From Deltaproteobacteria bacterium UBA5205 (GTDB lineage: Bacteria > Desulfobacterota > Syntrophorhabdia > Syntrophorhabdales > Syntrophorhabdaceae): 64,000 nucleotides of DNA. The DNA is taken from NCBI GenBank assembly GCA_002412715.1, contig DHVP01000008.1:28190-92189 (forward strand), read 5' to 3'. Positions 16,704 through 25,537 of this stretch are shown in pieces (the first letter of the stretch is position 1; each line of letters opens with the position of its first letter). The translations under genes were made by a program, and so were the position numbers. The notes beneath the pieces are model-generated. The model was not told where the DNA came from. It did no database searches and saw only the letters and a list, made by a program, of their open reading frames with translations.

Positions 16704-18092
16704 TTACCTTTTTTTCGCGATTCCGTACTGGCTCATTTTCTTGGTCAGAGTAGGGCGGGAGATCCCGAGAGATTTGCAGGTATTACCGTAATGCCAGTGC
16801 ATCTCCTGGAGAACCCGCAGTATCCTGTCTTTTTCCGTTTCTCCCCCTGAGAGCCCTGTCATCGCGGGGCCTTTTTCGTTCGCCAGGGCCGTGTCCGTCT
16901 TTCGTGCTTCTTCGATGAGCGGGGCGACCACGGAATCGAGGATGATACTGCCCTGCGTGTACATCGCTGCCCGGATCAGCATGTTCTCGAGTTCCCTTAT
17001 GTTGCCCGGCCAGGGGTATTGGACCATCCTCGAAAGCGCGCGCTTCTCGACCTGATCGATCTTCCTGGCAAGGTCCCTGTTGACCTTCTTGAGGATGTAT
17101 TCAATGATGAGCGGGATATCCTCGCTGCGATTCCTGAGCGGCGGAACCTTTATCGCGGCCACATTGAGGCGGTAGAACAGGTCTTCCCGGAATCTTCCCT
17201 CCTTCACCATCAGGGCCAGGTCCCGGTTGGTCGCAGCGATAACGCGGGCGTTGGAATGAATGGACTTCTCCGAGCCGACGCGCTGGAAATCCTTCTGCTG
17301 GAGAAAACGCAGAAGTTTTGTCTGTAATTCCAGCGGGATGTCGCCGATCTCATCGAGAAGGATGGTCCCCTCTCCCGCGAGCTCGAATTTGCCCTTCTTG
17401 GCGGATATCGCCCCGGTGAAGGCCCCCTTCTCATGTCCAAAGAGTTCACTTTCCAGAAGGGTTTCAACGATGGCGGAACAGTTGATCGCGATAAAGGGCT
17501 GATCCTTGTACGAGCCGTGGTAATGTATGGCCCGAGCCACCAGTTCCTTGCCTGTCCCGGTTTCCCCCTCGATGAGGACAGTTACCCTGTTGCCGGACAG
17601 GATCCCTATTGTCTTGAAAATCTCCTTCATTTCCCTGGTCTTGCCTATGATGTCCCATTCTTCAAATTCGCGGTCGTGACCGACGGTGAGGCCCCCGGCC
17701 CTGTTTTTTGACAGGTCGACCGCCCGTTGGATTGCCGCCTCGAGATCGTCAACATCGATTGGTTTGGGTATGTATTCGAATGCGCCGAACTTCATTGCCT
17801 TGATGGTGGTTTCCATGTCGTGGAAAGCGGTTACAATGATGATGTGGGGAGGGTTCTTCCTTCCCTTGAGCTCCTTCAATATCTCGAGCCCGCTGGCATC
17901 CGGCAGCCGCACGTCAAGAACGATCACCTGCGGATCGAAATCGGTCACCTTGGTTAAGCATTCCCGGCCGTCGACGGCACAGCTTATCTCGTATCCTTTC
18001 TCGGACAGGTACACGTCCAGGAGTTCGAGGGACGAAGGCTCATCGTCCACTATGAGCACCTTCGGGAATGCCTTTCTACCTTCAGTCTTCAT
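16704..18092 (-). CDS. NtrC-family sigma54-dependent response regulator
   Basis: 462 residues in three domains. Receiver at ~10-125 with phosphoacceptor Asp in VIVLDVRLPD; sigma54-interacting AAA+ domain at ~150-390 with Walker A GETGTGKE, the sigma54 loop GAFTGA and Walker B ILLDEIGD; a Fis-type helix-turn-helix at the end (NTCKSLGISRPTLTKKM). Phosphorylated, it should form a hexamer and open sigma54 promoters. It follows the histidine kinase gene by two bases. No -24/-12 element was recognised nearby, so its targets are not visible. Confidence 0.95.
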   Translation of the reverse strand: MKTEGRKAFPKVLIVDDEPSSLELLDVYLSEKGYEISCAVDGRECLTKVTDFDPQVIVLDVRLPDASGLEILKELKGRKNPPHIIIVTAFHDMETTIKAMKFGAFEYIPKPIDVDDLEAAIQRAVDLSKNRAGGLTVGHDREFEEWDIIGKTREMKEIFKTIGILSGNRVTVLIEGETGTGKELVARAIHYHGSYKDQPFIAINCSAIVETLLESELFGHEKGAFTGAISAKKGKFELAGEGTILLDEIGDIPLELQTKLLRFLQQKDFQRVGSEKSIHSNARVIAATNRDLALMVKEGRFREDLFYRLNVAAIKVPPLRNRSEDIPLIIEYILKKVNRDLARKIDQVEKRALSRMVQYPWPGNIRELENMLIRAAMYTQGSIILDSVVAPLIEEARKTDTALANEKGPAMTGLSGGETEKDRILRVLQEMHWHYGNTCKSLGISRPTLTKKMSQYGIAKKR

Positions 18093-18094
18093 TG

Positions 18095-19624
18095 TTATCT
18101 CTCACGACCTTCACCGACCGGTATGGTGAGAATGACCCGCGTACCGGCGGGCTCGGCCGGGAGAACCTCTATCCTGCCTCCGTGGGCCTCGACGATCTTT
18201 TTCGCATTGGCGAGACCAAGACCTGTTCCCTTCGATTTTCTGCTGAAGAAGGGGTCGAATATGTAGGGCATGTTTTCAGGGTCGATACCATGCCCGTTAT
18301 CTGTTATGTGAAGCCTCACGGTCTTTGCCCTGCCCCTGCCGCCTCCGGCGGCGATATCGATCCTGCCTTCGCGGTCCACCGCCTCCACGGCGTTGAGAAG
18401 AAGATTGATCACAGTCTGTTCCATCTTTTCATGGTCCAGGCTTACAAGAGGCAGCGTGCCGGATATCTTTTTTGTAATGACGATGTCCTTTTCCACGATC
18501 CTCGTCTCGATCGCATCGAGACAGGAATCGACGAGGGTCGACAGCGAGCCCGGTCGAAGATCGAACTTCATCGGTCTCGCGAAATCGAGCATCTCTGTGA
18601 CGAGCCTGTTGAGGCGCCCGACCTCCTGGGCAAGTATTTCAAGACGCCGTCTTTCATTCCCTTTGAAAGTCTGGCTTTTAAGGAGCATCTGGATGCTCAT
18701 TCTGGCCGCTGAAAGGGGGTTTCGTATCTCGTGCGCCAGGCTCGTCGTGATCTCGCCGATGTGGGCAAGATGCTCCGCCTCACGGACGCGCTTCTCTATT
18801 TCCAATCGCTCCGTAATGTCGCGGCATATGCCGAGCGCGGCTTTCCGACCGTCATACACGGTGACGACGACCTTGTTCTCGGTGGGCAAAGCCGTTCCAG
18901 TCTTATGAAGCCGCTTATAAACATAGTGTTCCCTGGCCTGCCTGTCCCGTATCCTGCTCCTGTAAGTTCTGCTGACTTCCTCCAGAGATTCCGGTGCCAC
19001 AAAATCGGTGTACGGCCTTCCGATAACCTCTTCCAGGGTGTAACCGTGCATCATCGCGAAGGCCCTGTTCGAAAAAACGATCCTGCCATCCTGATTCACG
19101 AAGTATCCGTCGCGAATCTCCTCGACCAGGGTCCGGTATTTTGCCTCAGACTCCGCGAGCTGCTGCGTCCTGTCCTGTACTTTGACCTCGAGCATCTGGG
19201 CGTAGTTGCGTATTTCCTGCTCCGAAATGGTCTGGAAGGAGTCGCTGAACCGGTGGATGGTGTAATTAAGGCACAGGCTGACCCGCTCCAGGGCGGCGAT
19301 AGTTTCCGGCGCCGATCCTTCCATCTCGGTTACGATGATGGGAATGACCAGAAGCCCGAAGAGTTCGAAGGCTTTCTGTACTTCCGATAACGTAAAACCG
19401 GCATCGAACCGGAATTTCCCTATCTCCTGTGCTACTAAATCAATCCTGGAATAATCATTTCGGACAAGGGCCGCAAAGTAGGCATCAAATGCCGCCGATA
19501 TCGTCCGGTTATACTCATCGACGGGACGCCCGGAATATCGGGGGCTCACTTCGGTGCGAAGCCTGCGGATCCATTCACCGACGATACTGTCACGATGTCT
19601 GGTGAGGAGATCGCCAAAATCCAT
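18095..19624 (-). CDS. PAS sensor histidine kinase with RsbRD-like N-terminal domain
   Basis: 509 residues from the ATG at 19624, which follows GGGAGGGAAA; a longer frame to 19699 lacks that. The N-terminal ~150 residues form a helical domain like the RsbRD/globin-like sensor module (WIRRLRTEVSPRYSGRPVDE). A PAS domain at ~165-285 (GYFVNQDGRIVFSNRAFAMM) precedes the HisKA domain with phospho-His in SLAHEIRNPL and the HATPase_c domain (NLLLNAVEAVD, DNGHGIDPE, GTGLGLANAKKIVE). No transmembrane helix is seen, so it senses a cytoplasmic cue and phosphorylates the adjacent NtrC-type regulator. Confidence 0.92.
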   Translation of the reverse strand: MDFGDLLTRHRDSIVGEWIRRLRTEVSPRYSGRPVDEYNRTISAAFDAYFAALVRNDYSRIDLVAQEIGKFRFDAGFTLSEVQKAFELFGLLVIPIIVTEMEGSAPETIAALERVSLCLNYTIHRFSDSFQTISEQEIRNYAQMLEVKVQDRTQQLAESEAKYRTLVEEIRDGYFVNQDGRIVFSNRAFAMMHGYTLEEVIGRPYTDFVAPESLEEVSRTYRSRIRDRQAREHYVYKRLHKTGTALPTENKVVVTVYDGRKAALGICRDITERLEIEKRVREAEHLAHIGEITTSLAHEIRNPLSAARMSIQMLLKSQTFKGNERRRLEILAQEVGRLNRLVTEMLDFARPMKFDLRPGSLSTLVDSCLDAIETRIVEKDIVITKKISGTLPLVSLDHEKMEQTVINLLLNAVEAVDREGRIDIAAGGGRGRAKTVRLHITDNGHGIDPENMPYIFDPFFSRKSKGTGLGLANAKKIVEAHGGRIEVLPAEPAGTRVILTIPVGEGRER

Positions 19625-19680
19625 TTTCCCTCCCTGCATCATGTTGCATGACGAGGCATCATGGGGTAGTGCCGTCAATG

Positions 19681-19709
19681 ATGATAACACCGGGTGCATC
19701 TTTCGTCAA
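19681..19709 (-). promoter_or_regulatory. Sigma70-type promoter for the two-component operon
   Basis: On the minus strand TTGACG (19709-19704), a 17-base spacer and TATCAT (19686-19681) lie ~57 bases before the kinase start codon, in correct orientation for the kinase-regulator pair. Confidence 0.6.
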
Positions 19710-19751
19710 CGGAGCTTGAACCCGGCGCGTGACAGGTAGATCCGGGCCCTT

Positions 19752-20609
19752 TCAGGAACCTTTCAAAAGGTGGCGGAGGGTCTCGGCCTGCTCGTGATCG
19801 AGTGCCTTCCTTTCGATCGCCATCTCGAGGGCCATCCGTGAAAGAGCCAGGTAGATATCCTTGTGGAGTTCCATGTCCGACATCGCCGCCAGGTGGGAAC
19901 GAACGGTTTTGTCATCGCCGCGCACGATGGGGCCTGTCAGTGCTGCAAGCGGCCCCCTGTTCTCTATGTTCTTCATCGTTGCCGTTATGATGGAGAGAAA
20001 GGGCTCAAAATCGATGTCTATTCGGTTCATAACGCCCGCCCCGGCATACATGAGAGCGGAAAGGAGGTTGCAGACAAACACGGCGGCAAGATGATAGAAG
20101 ATCTTGTCTTTTCCCGTGATGGTATAAACCTTCGCCCCGAGGTTTTCGCCGATGAAACTGAGCGTCGCGCGGGCCTTCTCGTCCCCTTCAATAAATATGC
20201 TCGTGTCAGGCAGAACCTCAATGGCGCTTTCAATATCGGGAAAAGTCTGCAGGGGGTGCAGAGATCCCAGGTGGGCTCCTCTGGTATCAAGAGGTGAGAG
20301 TATTGACGACGGATCGGCGCCGGATGTGTGGAAGAAAAGTTTTCCCGTGAGGTCGTCAGTCGATTCACTTATCGCCCGCGCAACGTCGCTGATCGCCCTG
20401 TCCTGCGTCGTAATCGCCACAACGTCGCAGTTCTCGACAACTTTCATGTTGTCGGCGGTATAGAGCATGTCCGTGCCGAGAAATCCACGCGCGGTCTCGA
20501 GCGAGGATTGAAGACCGTCAGAGATCGCTACGACCTCAACCCCGTTGCCCCTGAGGACGTACCCCAGGGATATGCCGACCTTTCCAGCGCCTACGATACC
20601 GATCTTCAT
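19752..20609 (-). CDS. Rossmann-like / DUF2520 NAD(P)-binding oxidoreductase
   Basis: 285 residues. The N-terminal dinucleotide fold begins KIGIVGAGKVGISLGYVLR (GxGxxG), followed by DVVAITTQDRAI and HTSGADPSSIL. The C-terminal half (HLAAVFVCNLLSALMYAG, GPIVRGDDKTV, LSRMALEMA) matches the all-helical DUF2520 domain found with ketopantoate-reductase-like proteins. The start codon overlaps the stop of the AsmA-like gene, so this is the last gene of the long operon. The substrate is unknown. Confidence 0.88.
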   Translation of the reverse strand: MKIGIVGAGKVGISLGYVLRGNGVEVVAISDGLQSSLETARGFLGTDMLYTADNMKVVENCDVVAITTQDRAISDVARAISESTDDLTGKLFFHTSGADPSSILSPLDTRGAHLGSLHPLQTFPDIESAIEVLPDTSIFIEGDEKARATLSFIGENLGAKVYTITGKDKIFYHLAAVFVCNLLSALMYAGAGVMNRIDIDFEPFLSIITATMKNIENRGPLAALTGPIVRGDDKTVRSHLAAMSDMELHKDIYLALSRMALEMAIERKALDHEQAETLRHLLKGS

Positions 20610-23600
20610 TTTGCCTCAAAGACCTCCCTGGGAAATACGAGGATGTTCTTCAGAATCTCCAGTGATTTTGTGCCCACCGTCCCCACGTAGTTCGTATCGA
20701 TATCGGGATCGCCAAAGGAACCCGAGACCTTGTACGTAACGTAGAGAAAGCCTTTGTTCTTGTTCTTCAGGATGCTCCTCACGAGAGGGATCTTATCGAT
20801 CGTCCTGTCGAGCGCCACGAGAGGCGACACTTCCAGGGTGCCGTTGATGGTCTCCTTGCTGATATCTATGTCGCCGGCCCCCGTGATCACCATGGAAGAA
20901 CTGTCGAGGAGAAAATTGGTGGTATGGTAAACCCCTTTGTTAATGGTAAAGGAAGCACCCATCTTTTTGTAGGTCAATCCGTCCTTGCCGAAATCGATCT
21001 TGCCCCTTACCAGGTCGTATACGTTAAGGAGGGCAAAGATCTTCGAGAGAAGTTTCCATCTTTTGATCACCCCGTCCCTGCTGTAAACGGCGGTATCGCC
21101 GTTCAGATTGGCCTTGAAGTCTTTTAGCGTGGTCCCTTCCGATTTGAGGGTACCGTTAATGAAGGCCTCACCGGAGATCTCCTGGGACGTGCCTCCCATG
21201 GCGGCCAGAAAGAGTCCGGCCTTCACCCGGGCCATTCTCCCCGTCGCGTACAAAGAGGGCGCAGCCCCGGAAAGATCCATCATGCCCTTGATGTCCGTCT
21301 CGCCGTCGAATATGCGCAGTTTGAGGTCCGATACGTTTATTTTTCGGTCAGTCATGAAGGCGTTTATTTCAAGGTCCTTTGCCGGAATGGAACCGAGGTT
21401 AAGGTCTTTGGCCCTAACCGACAGGTTGCCGCTTGAGCGTGCGAGCACGCCGCTTTTTTGCATGCTCGCTATCCTGAATTCTCCGCCGCTCTTGAAATCC
21501 GCCGTATTCAGCTTGTCCATGCTGACAATGAGGTCGAACTTCGGCTGCTCGAAACCCTTCACCTTCAGAGAGGCATTTCGAAGGACGCTCTGGCCCGTCT
21601 TCAGTCCGCTTACCGCAACATCGAATTCGTGGCCACGAAAATCGGCTGCAAGGTCAATGTTGCGCATGATCCCGGGAATGCCGGGTATCTTCATGAAGCC
21701 TTTTTTCATGGTGGCGGAACCGACGACCCAGGGAAGCTTCGTGAGGGGGAATACAAGGTCCTTGACAGTCAGGTTGATAAAGACATCTCCGCCTCTGACA
21801 TCCTCGCCGAAGTAAAAAAGCGACGCTGCCCGTCCCGTGTCTCTGGCGCGCAGGGAAACCCGGCTGTCAATCTTTCCTTCGCTGGATATCGTGCCGGCGG
21901 CCTTGACATGAATGATGTCGAGATTTCCCGTCAGATCGTCAACGACAATTTCGCCCGTTTTCTTCCGTGTGAATTTCACCTGGGCCTTGCTGGGAACGCC
22001 CTTCGTCTTTCTCATGAATCCCGGAAAGGCAAAGACGAGATCGTCCATATTGACGTTCCCGTAGGTTCCGATCTGGCCGTCCGCGACGGTAAGGTGGGCA
22101 TCGACCAGCGCCTTTCCCGATAGCTTGATGGGCTTGCCTGTGATCCTCCCCATCAGGCCGGCATCCATGTAACCCTTTACGGCGCTCGAAAGGCCCTCGG
22201 GACCCCATGTGCCGCTTAAGGTCACGTTCGTCTCCTTCCCTGTCACAGTGACGGGGTTGAAGGCCAATTCCCGTCCGACCAGCTGAAAGGGACCGTTCAC
22301 GAGGAAGCCCTGTCCCCTCCACACAACCTCTGCGTCGTTTATCCTGCCCGAGCCGCCCAGCTTGAGGCCCTTCTCGTTTGCGCTGTCCAATTCTATTGTC
22401 CCCTGCGCGATGCCCTTCACCACGGAAACATCCTTCATATCCACAAATTCGGCCAGGTGCTGCAGGTCGACGATATACTTGCCCGCCACCTGTATTCGCG
22501 GCTTTTTTCCAAAATCAATGGTGCCCTTGAGACCATAGAAGGTGCTCGCCTTGAAAGAACCCTTTCCCTCGGAAAAGGTCCCCTTGCTCTCTACCACGTT
22601 CAACAGACCCGAGATATCCGTAAGATTCTTGCCCTCATAAGCACCGGTCACGTTCTTCAATTCCAGTTCGGCCTTAAAGGGAGCTTTCTTTTCGTAGGTT
22701 ATCTTCTTGATTTTCAGGTACCCATTCAGGATATACGCCCAGATGTCATATCCCACGTCCTCGACCAGCAGGTATTCCCTGACAGCGCTCATAGGTATGA
22801 AACCGGATGTTATGTCCAGCCGGGAAAAGACGAAGTTCTTCATCGCTACATCGATCGTAAAGGGCGCAGTGCGATACGCGGTGTCGTAAACGGCTATCTG
22901 AACATCGGAACCCTTCGAACGGATGGTCGACTTTGCAGTCACCTTATCGACAACAAGGGGTTTCTTGAGCCAGGTGTCCCGTATGGTAAGCCTTGGCGAA
23001 TCGCACGTGCCGGTAACCGTTAGCGCTCCGTCATAGAAGGTGAATTCGCCTTTGCCGTTTACGACGCCGCCCAGGATCGGATCTATCTTCTCTAGGCCGA
23101 AGGCATCGACCTCGACGGATCCCTTGACCCGGTGTTTGTTGTTCTCGATGACACTGCCCCCCACCACCCTCACCTTGCCGGCATGATCGGGATCCGTGAT
23201 GGACGCCACGAAGAGAAGCGGTTTCTTCGTGTTGATATTCTGGGCAACGATGGATCCGACGACGAGCTTGCGCCCCCCGGCGGTGACGATGCCGTTAGAG
23301 ACCTCGAGAAGGCCGACGGAGCCGGAAAAATCCTGCTTTCCCATGTCGATATTGCCGATTACAATATCGAAATCCTTGATCGTGAGCCTTTCAAAATAGA
23401 GGCCCCGGGAGAAGAACATCCGTGCCGTCACCTGACCGACCTTGCCGGAAAGGGCGCCTTTGAACTGCATGTTGCCAAGGCCGATGACTATGGTACCATC
23501 GGTGAAAGACATGTTTGCCCGCTCGATCCTGACCACGATACCTGTCGACCTCGTGATAAAATGGGAGATGACGGCGGGTAGGTTATGCGCCGTAATGAAG

Positions 23601-23656
23601 ACCGCAAGAGCCGCCAGCACAACGCACACTGAAACGAGCACAATGACTTTTTTCAT
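20606..23656 (-). CDS. AsmA/TamB-like large periplasmic protein
   Basis: 1016 residues. An N-terminal signal anchor (residues ~2-24, VIVLVSVCVVLAALAVFITA) is followed by ~950 residues of repeating beta-strands typical of AsmA/DUF3971 proteins: GLGNMQFKG, LTIKDFDIVIGNI, LNGDTAVYSRDGVIKRW, GLTYKKMGASFTINKGV, MVITGAGDID near the C-terminus. Such chains form long hydrophobic grooves that move phospholipids to the outer membrane. Its ATG overlaps the comF stop by one base (TGATG) and its end overlaps the DUF2520 gene. Exact subfamily not assigned. Confidence 0.88.
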   Translation of the reverse strand: MKKVIVLVSVCVVLAALAVFITAHNLPAVISHFITRSTGIVVRIERANMSFTDGTIVIGLGNMQFKGALSGKVGQVTARMFFSRGLYFERLTIKDFDIVIGNIDMGKQDFSGSVGLLEVSNGIVTAGGRKLVVGSIVAQNINTKKPLLFVASITDPDHAGKVRVVGGSVIENNKHRVKGSVEVDAFGLEKIDPILGGVVNGKGEFTFYDGALTVTGTCDSPRLTIRDTWLKKPLVVDKVTAKSTIRSKGSDVQIAVYDTAYRTAPFTIDVAMKNFVFSRLDITSGFIPMSAVREYLLVEDVGYDIWAYILNGYLKIKKITYEKKAPFKAELELKNVTGAYEGKNLTDISGLLNVVESKGTFSEGKGSFKASTFYGLKGTIDFGKKPRIQVAGKYIVDLQHLAEFVDMKDVSVVKGIAQGTIELDSANEKGLKLGGSGRINDAEVVWRGQGFLVNGPFQLVGRELAFNPVTVTGKETNVTLSGTWGPEGLSSAVKGYMDAGLMGRITGKPIKLSGKALVDAHLTVADGQIGTYGNVNMDDLVFAFPGFMRKTKGVPSKAQVKFTRKKTGEIVVDDLTGNLDIIHVKAAGTISSEGKIDSRVSLRARDTGRAASLFYFGEDVRGGDVFINLTVKDLVFPLTKLPWVVGSATMKKGFMKIPGIPGIMRNIDLAADFRGHEFDVAVSGLKTGQSVLRNASLKVKGFEQPKFDLIVSMDKLNTADFKSGGEFRIASMQKSGVLARSSGNLSVRAKDLNLGSIPAKDLEINAFMTDRKINVSDLKLRIFDGETDIKGMMDLSGAAPSLYATGRMARVKAGLFLAAMGGTSQEISGEAFINGTLKSEGTTLKDFKANLNGDTAVYSRDGVIKRWKLLSKIFALLNVYDLVRGKIDFGKDGLTYKKMGASFTINKGVYHTTNFLLDSSSMVITGAGDIDISKETINGTLEVSPLVALDRTIDKIPLVRSILKNKNKGFLYVTYKVSGSFGDPDIDTNYVGTVGTKSLEILKNILVFPREVFEAK

Positions 23657-24348
23657 CAGGGCGTCCTTGCGAGGGCAAAGAGGGTCACAGCGGCGGATCC
23701 CGATGCGATAAGGGTTCGCGCGGCCTCCGAGGCTGTGTATCCTGTCGTGAAAAGATCATCGACGAGAAGGATGCGCCTGCCTTCCACCGATGACCTGTCA
23801 TCTATGGTGAAAGCGCCTCTTACATTCTTTTTTCGCTCTCTCCGTGAGAGCGTGAACTGGTCGCGGGTCCCGCCGCATTTTACGAGGGCCCGGCAATTAA
23901 GGTCCCCGCCCGTGATGGCCGCGATCTCTTCGGATATGATGGAGGATTGGTTAAAACCTCTTTCGCGAAGCCGTTTCTCCGATACGGGGACAGGTACGAT
24001 GCAATCGAATTGGCCGCCCAGGGAGCGGATCTTGTCCTCGATAAGGCGCACGAGCTGTCTGCCCGCCTCTTTTCTGCCATTGAACTTGAAGGCGTGGATG
24101 GCATCGCGCAGGGCCCCTTCATAATAGAACCCGTAGACGCCTTTCGTGAACCACATCCTTGCGCCGCTGCATGCGCCGCACAGGATCGACGTGCCCAGCC
24201 ACCTGCCGCAGACGGGACAGACTTCGTTTTGCCTGACCATCCGAAATTCATCGGCACAGCGTCCGCAGAGAGTGTTGCCATCTGCGCCGCACACAACACA
24301 GGATTCGGGATAAAAGAGGGCTAATGCTGAATTGAGAAAGCTAAGCAC
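23656..24348 (-). CDS. comF: ComF-family phosphoribosyltransferase-like protein
   Basis: 230 residues from a GTG at 24348 that overlaps the apgM stop by eight bases; a longer open frame to 24468 is antisense noise inside apgM. The N-terminus carries paired Cys motifs (CVVCG, LCGRC, CPVCGRW, CGAC) of the double-zinc-ribbon. FNGRKEAGRQL and the PRPP loop RILLVDDLFTTGYTASEA follow. ComF helps natural DNA uptake in competent bacteria, though many homologues are in species not known to be competent. Confidence 0.9.
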   Translation of the reverse strand: MLSFLNSALALFYPESCVVCGADGNTLCGRCADEFRMVRQNEVCPVCGRWLGTSILCGACSGARMWFTKGVYGFYYEGALRDAIHAFKFNGRKEAGRQLVRLIEDKIRSLGGQFDCIVPVPVSEKRLRERGFNQSSIISEEIAAITGGDLNCRALVKCGGTRDQFTLSRRERKKNVRGAFTIDDRSSVEGRRILLVDDLFTTGYTASEAARTLIASGSAAVTLFALARTP

Positions 24349-25537
24349 CGTACTTGTCGAGCCGCCCTCCGTGGGCAAGGGCAAGGGCCATGAGTTCTTT
24401 GCTGTATATCGTTCCCACGCTCCCGGCAATGCAGTTCTTTTCGTGGAAGGCAAGGCCGTCCGTCTCACCTGTTTTCGTTACGATAAGAAGGGGAACGGGA
24501 TGCCAGCTGTGGCCCTTGAGCGGGCAGGGCGTCGAATGATCGCCGGTGACGACAAGCGCATGAGGATTGAGACCGGCTATCTCGGGGACGATCTTGTCGA
24601 CAACTTCTATTGCCTTGACCTTTTCCTCGAAATTGCCGTCTTCACCTGCAAGGTCTGTCTCCTTCACGTGGAAGAAGAAGAACTGGTAGTCGTTGTAATT
24701 CTTTTTCAGTATCGCCACGGCTTCCTCGTAACTGCCCGGTTCGTCCTTGACATCCATGCCGAGGACCTTTCCGATCCCGCGGTACATGGGATAGGTGGCT
24801 ATGGCAAGCGCCTTCATGCGATACTTCGCGGTAAAGGGTTTTATGTCGGGTTTCTGGGAAAAACCGCGAAGAAGCGCCCCGTTGGCCACGGGCTCCGCTT
24901 TCAGAAGATCCGTGACCCTATCGATGAAGCCGTTGATCACGCGGGCGGCAAGCTCGGCATCGGCCGTCTTCGCGCCTGTATATACGAATGGTTTATTGTC
25001 CTTGTGAGGATCGGCATCGGTAAGCTTGTCCGAGAGGCCCGCCCCTCTGAATATCACGGCAAAACGATGAGACTTGCCCGGTTTTATGATGACCTCGACG
25101 CCTTCCACTTCTTTGACGGAGGCGCTGATCGTGGCGCAAAGCCGCTCGGTCTCCTCTGTGGGGATCCTGCCTGCCCTCCGGTCGGTCACAAGGCCGTCCT
25201 TGATGGTGCAGAAATTGGCCCGCGCCGCCAGGTCGCCGTCGCGAAGGTCCATGTTGAGGCCAAGAACCTCGAGAACCCCACGCCCGATCTCGTCGACAAC
25301 GGGGTCATACCCGAAGAGGCTCAGGTGGCCCGGGCCGCTGCCGGGGGTGACGCCGGTATCGACAGGTATGATCCTGCCGAGGATACCGCTTTTTGTGGCA
25401 AGGCCGTCAATGTTCGGCTTCCCTGCAGCCTCCAGGGGGGTTTTCAGACCGAAAGCGGGATTCGGAATGTCTCCGAGCCCGTCAAGAACAAGGAAGATTA
25501 CCTTGTTGTCATTCGATAATAGAAGCTCGTCCATCAT
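24341..25537 (-). CDS. apgM: 2,3-bisphosphoglycerate-independent phosphoglycerate mutase, archaeal type (ApgM)
   Basis: 398 residues, the ApgM size rather than the ~510 of classical GpmI. Alkaline-phosphatase-superfamily blocks are VIFLVLDGLGDIPNP (metal Asp), DTGVTPGSGPGHLSLFGYDP with the nucleophile serine, HVKETDLAGEDG and VVTGDHSTP...KGHSWHPVP with metal ligands. It interconverts 3- and 2-phosphoglycerate in glycolysis and gluconeogenesis. The ATG overlaps the stop of the LapA-LapB-like gene (ATGA). Confidence 0.93.
   Translation of the reverse strand: MMDELLLSNDNKVIFLVLDGLGDIPNPAFGLKTPLEAAGKPNIDGLATKSGILGRIIPVDTGVTPGSGPGHLSLFGYDPVVDEIGRGVLEVLGLNMDLRDGDLAARANFCTIKDGLVTDRRAGRIPTEETERLCATISASVKEVEGVEVIIKPGKSHRFAVIFRGAGLSDKLTDADPHKDNKPFVYTGAKTADAELAARVINGFIDRVTDLLKAEPVANGALLRGFSQKPDIKPFTAKYRMKALAIATYPMYRGIGKVLGMDVKDEPGSYEEAVAILKKNYNDYQFFFFHVKETDLAGEDGNFEEKVKAIEVVDKIVPEIAGLNPHALVVTGDHSTPCPLKGHSWHPVPLLIVTKTGETDGLAFHEKNCIAGSVGTIYSKELMALALAHGGRLDKYGA

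Noticed and set aside
24332..25519. 395-codon plus-strand frame
   Set aside because: Antisense of apgM, which carries all catalytic motifs.
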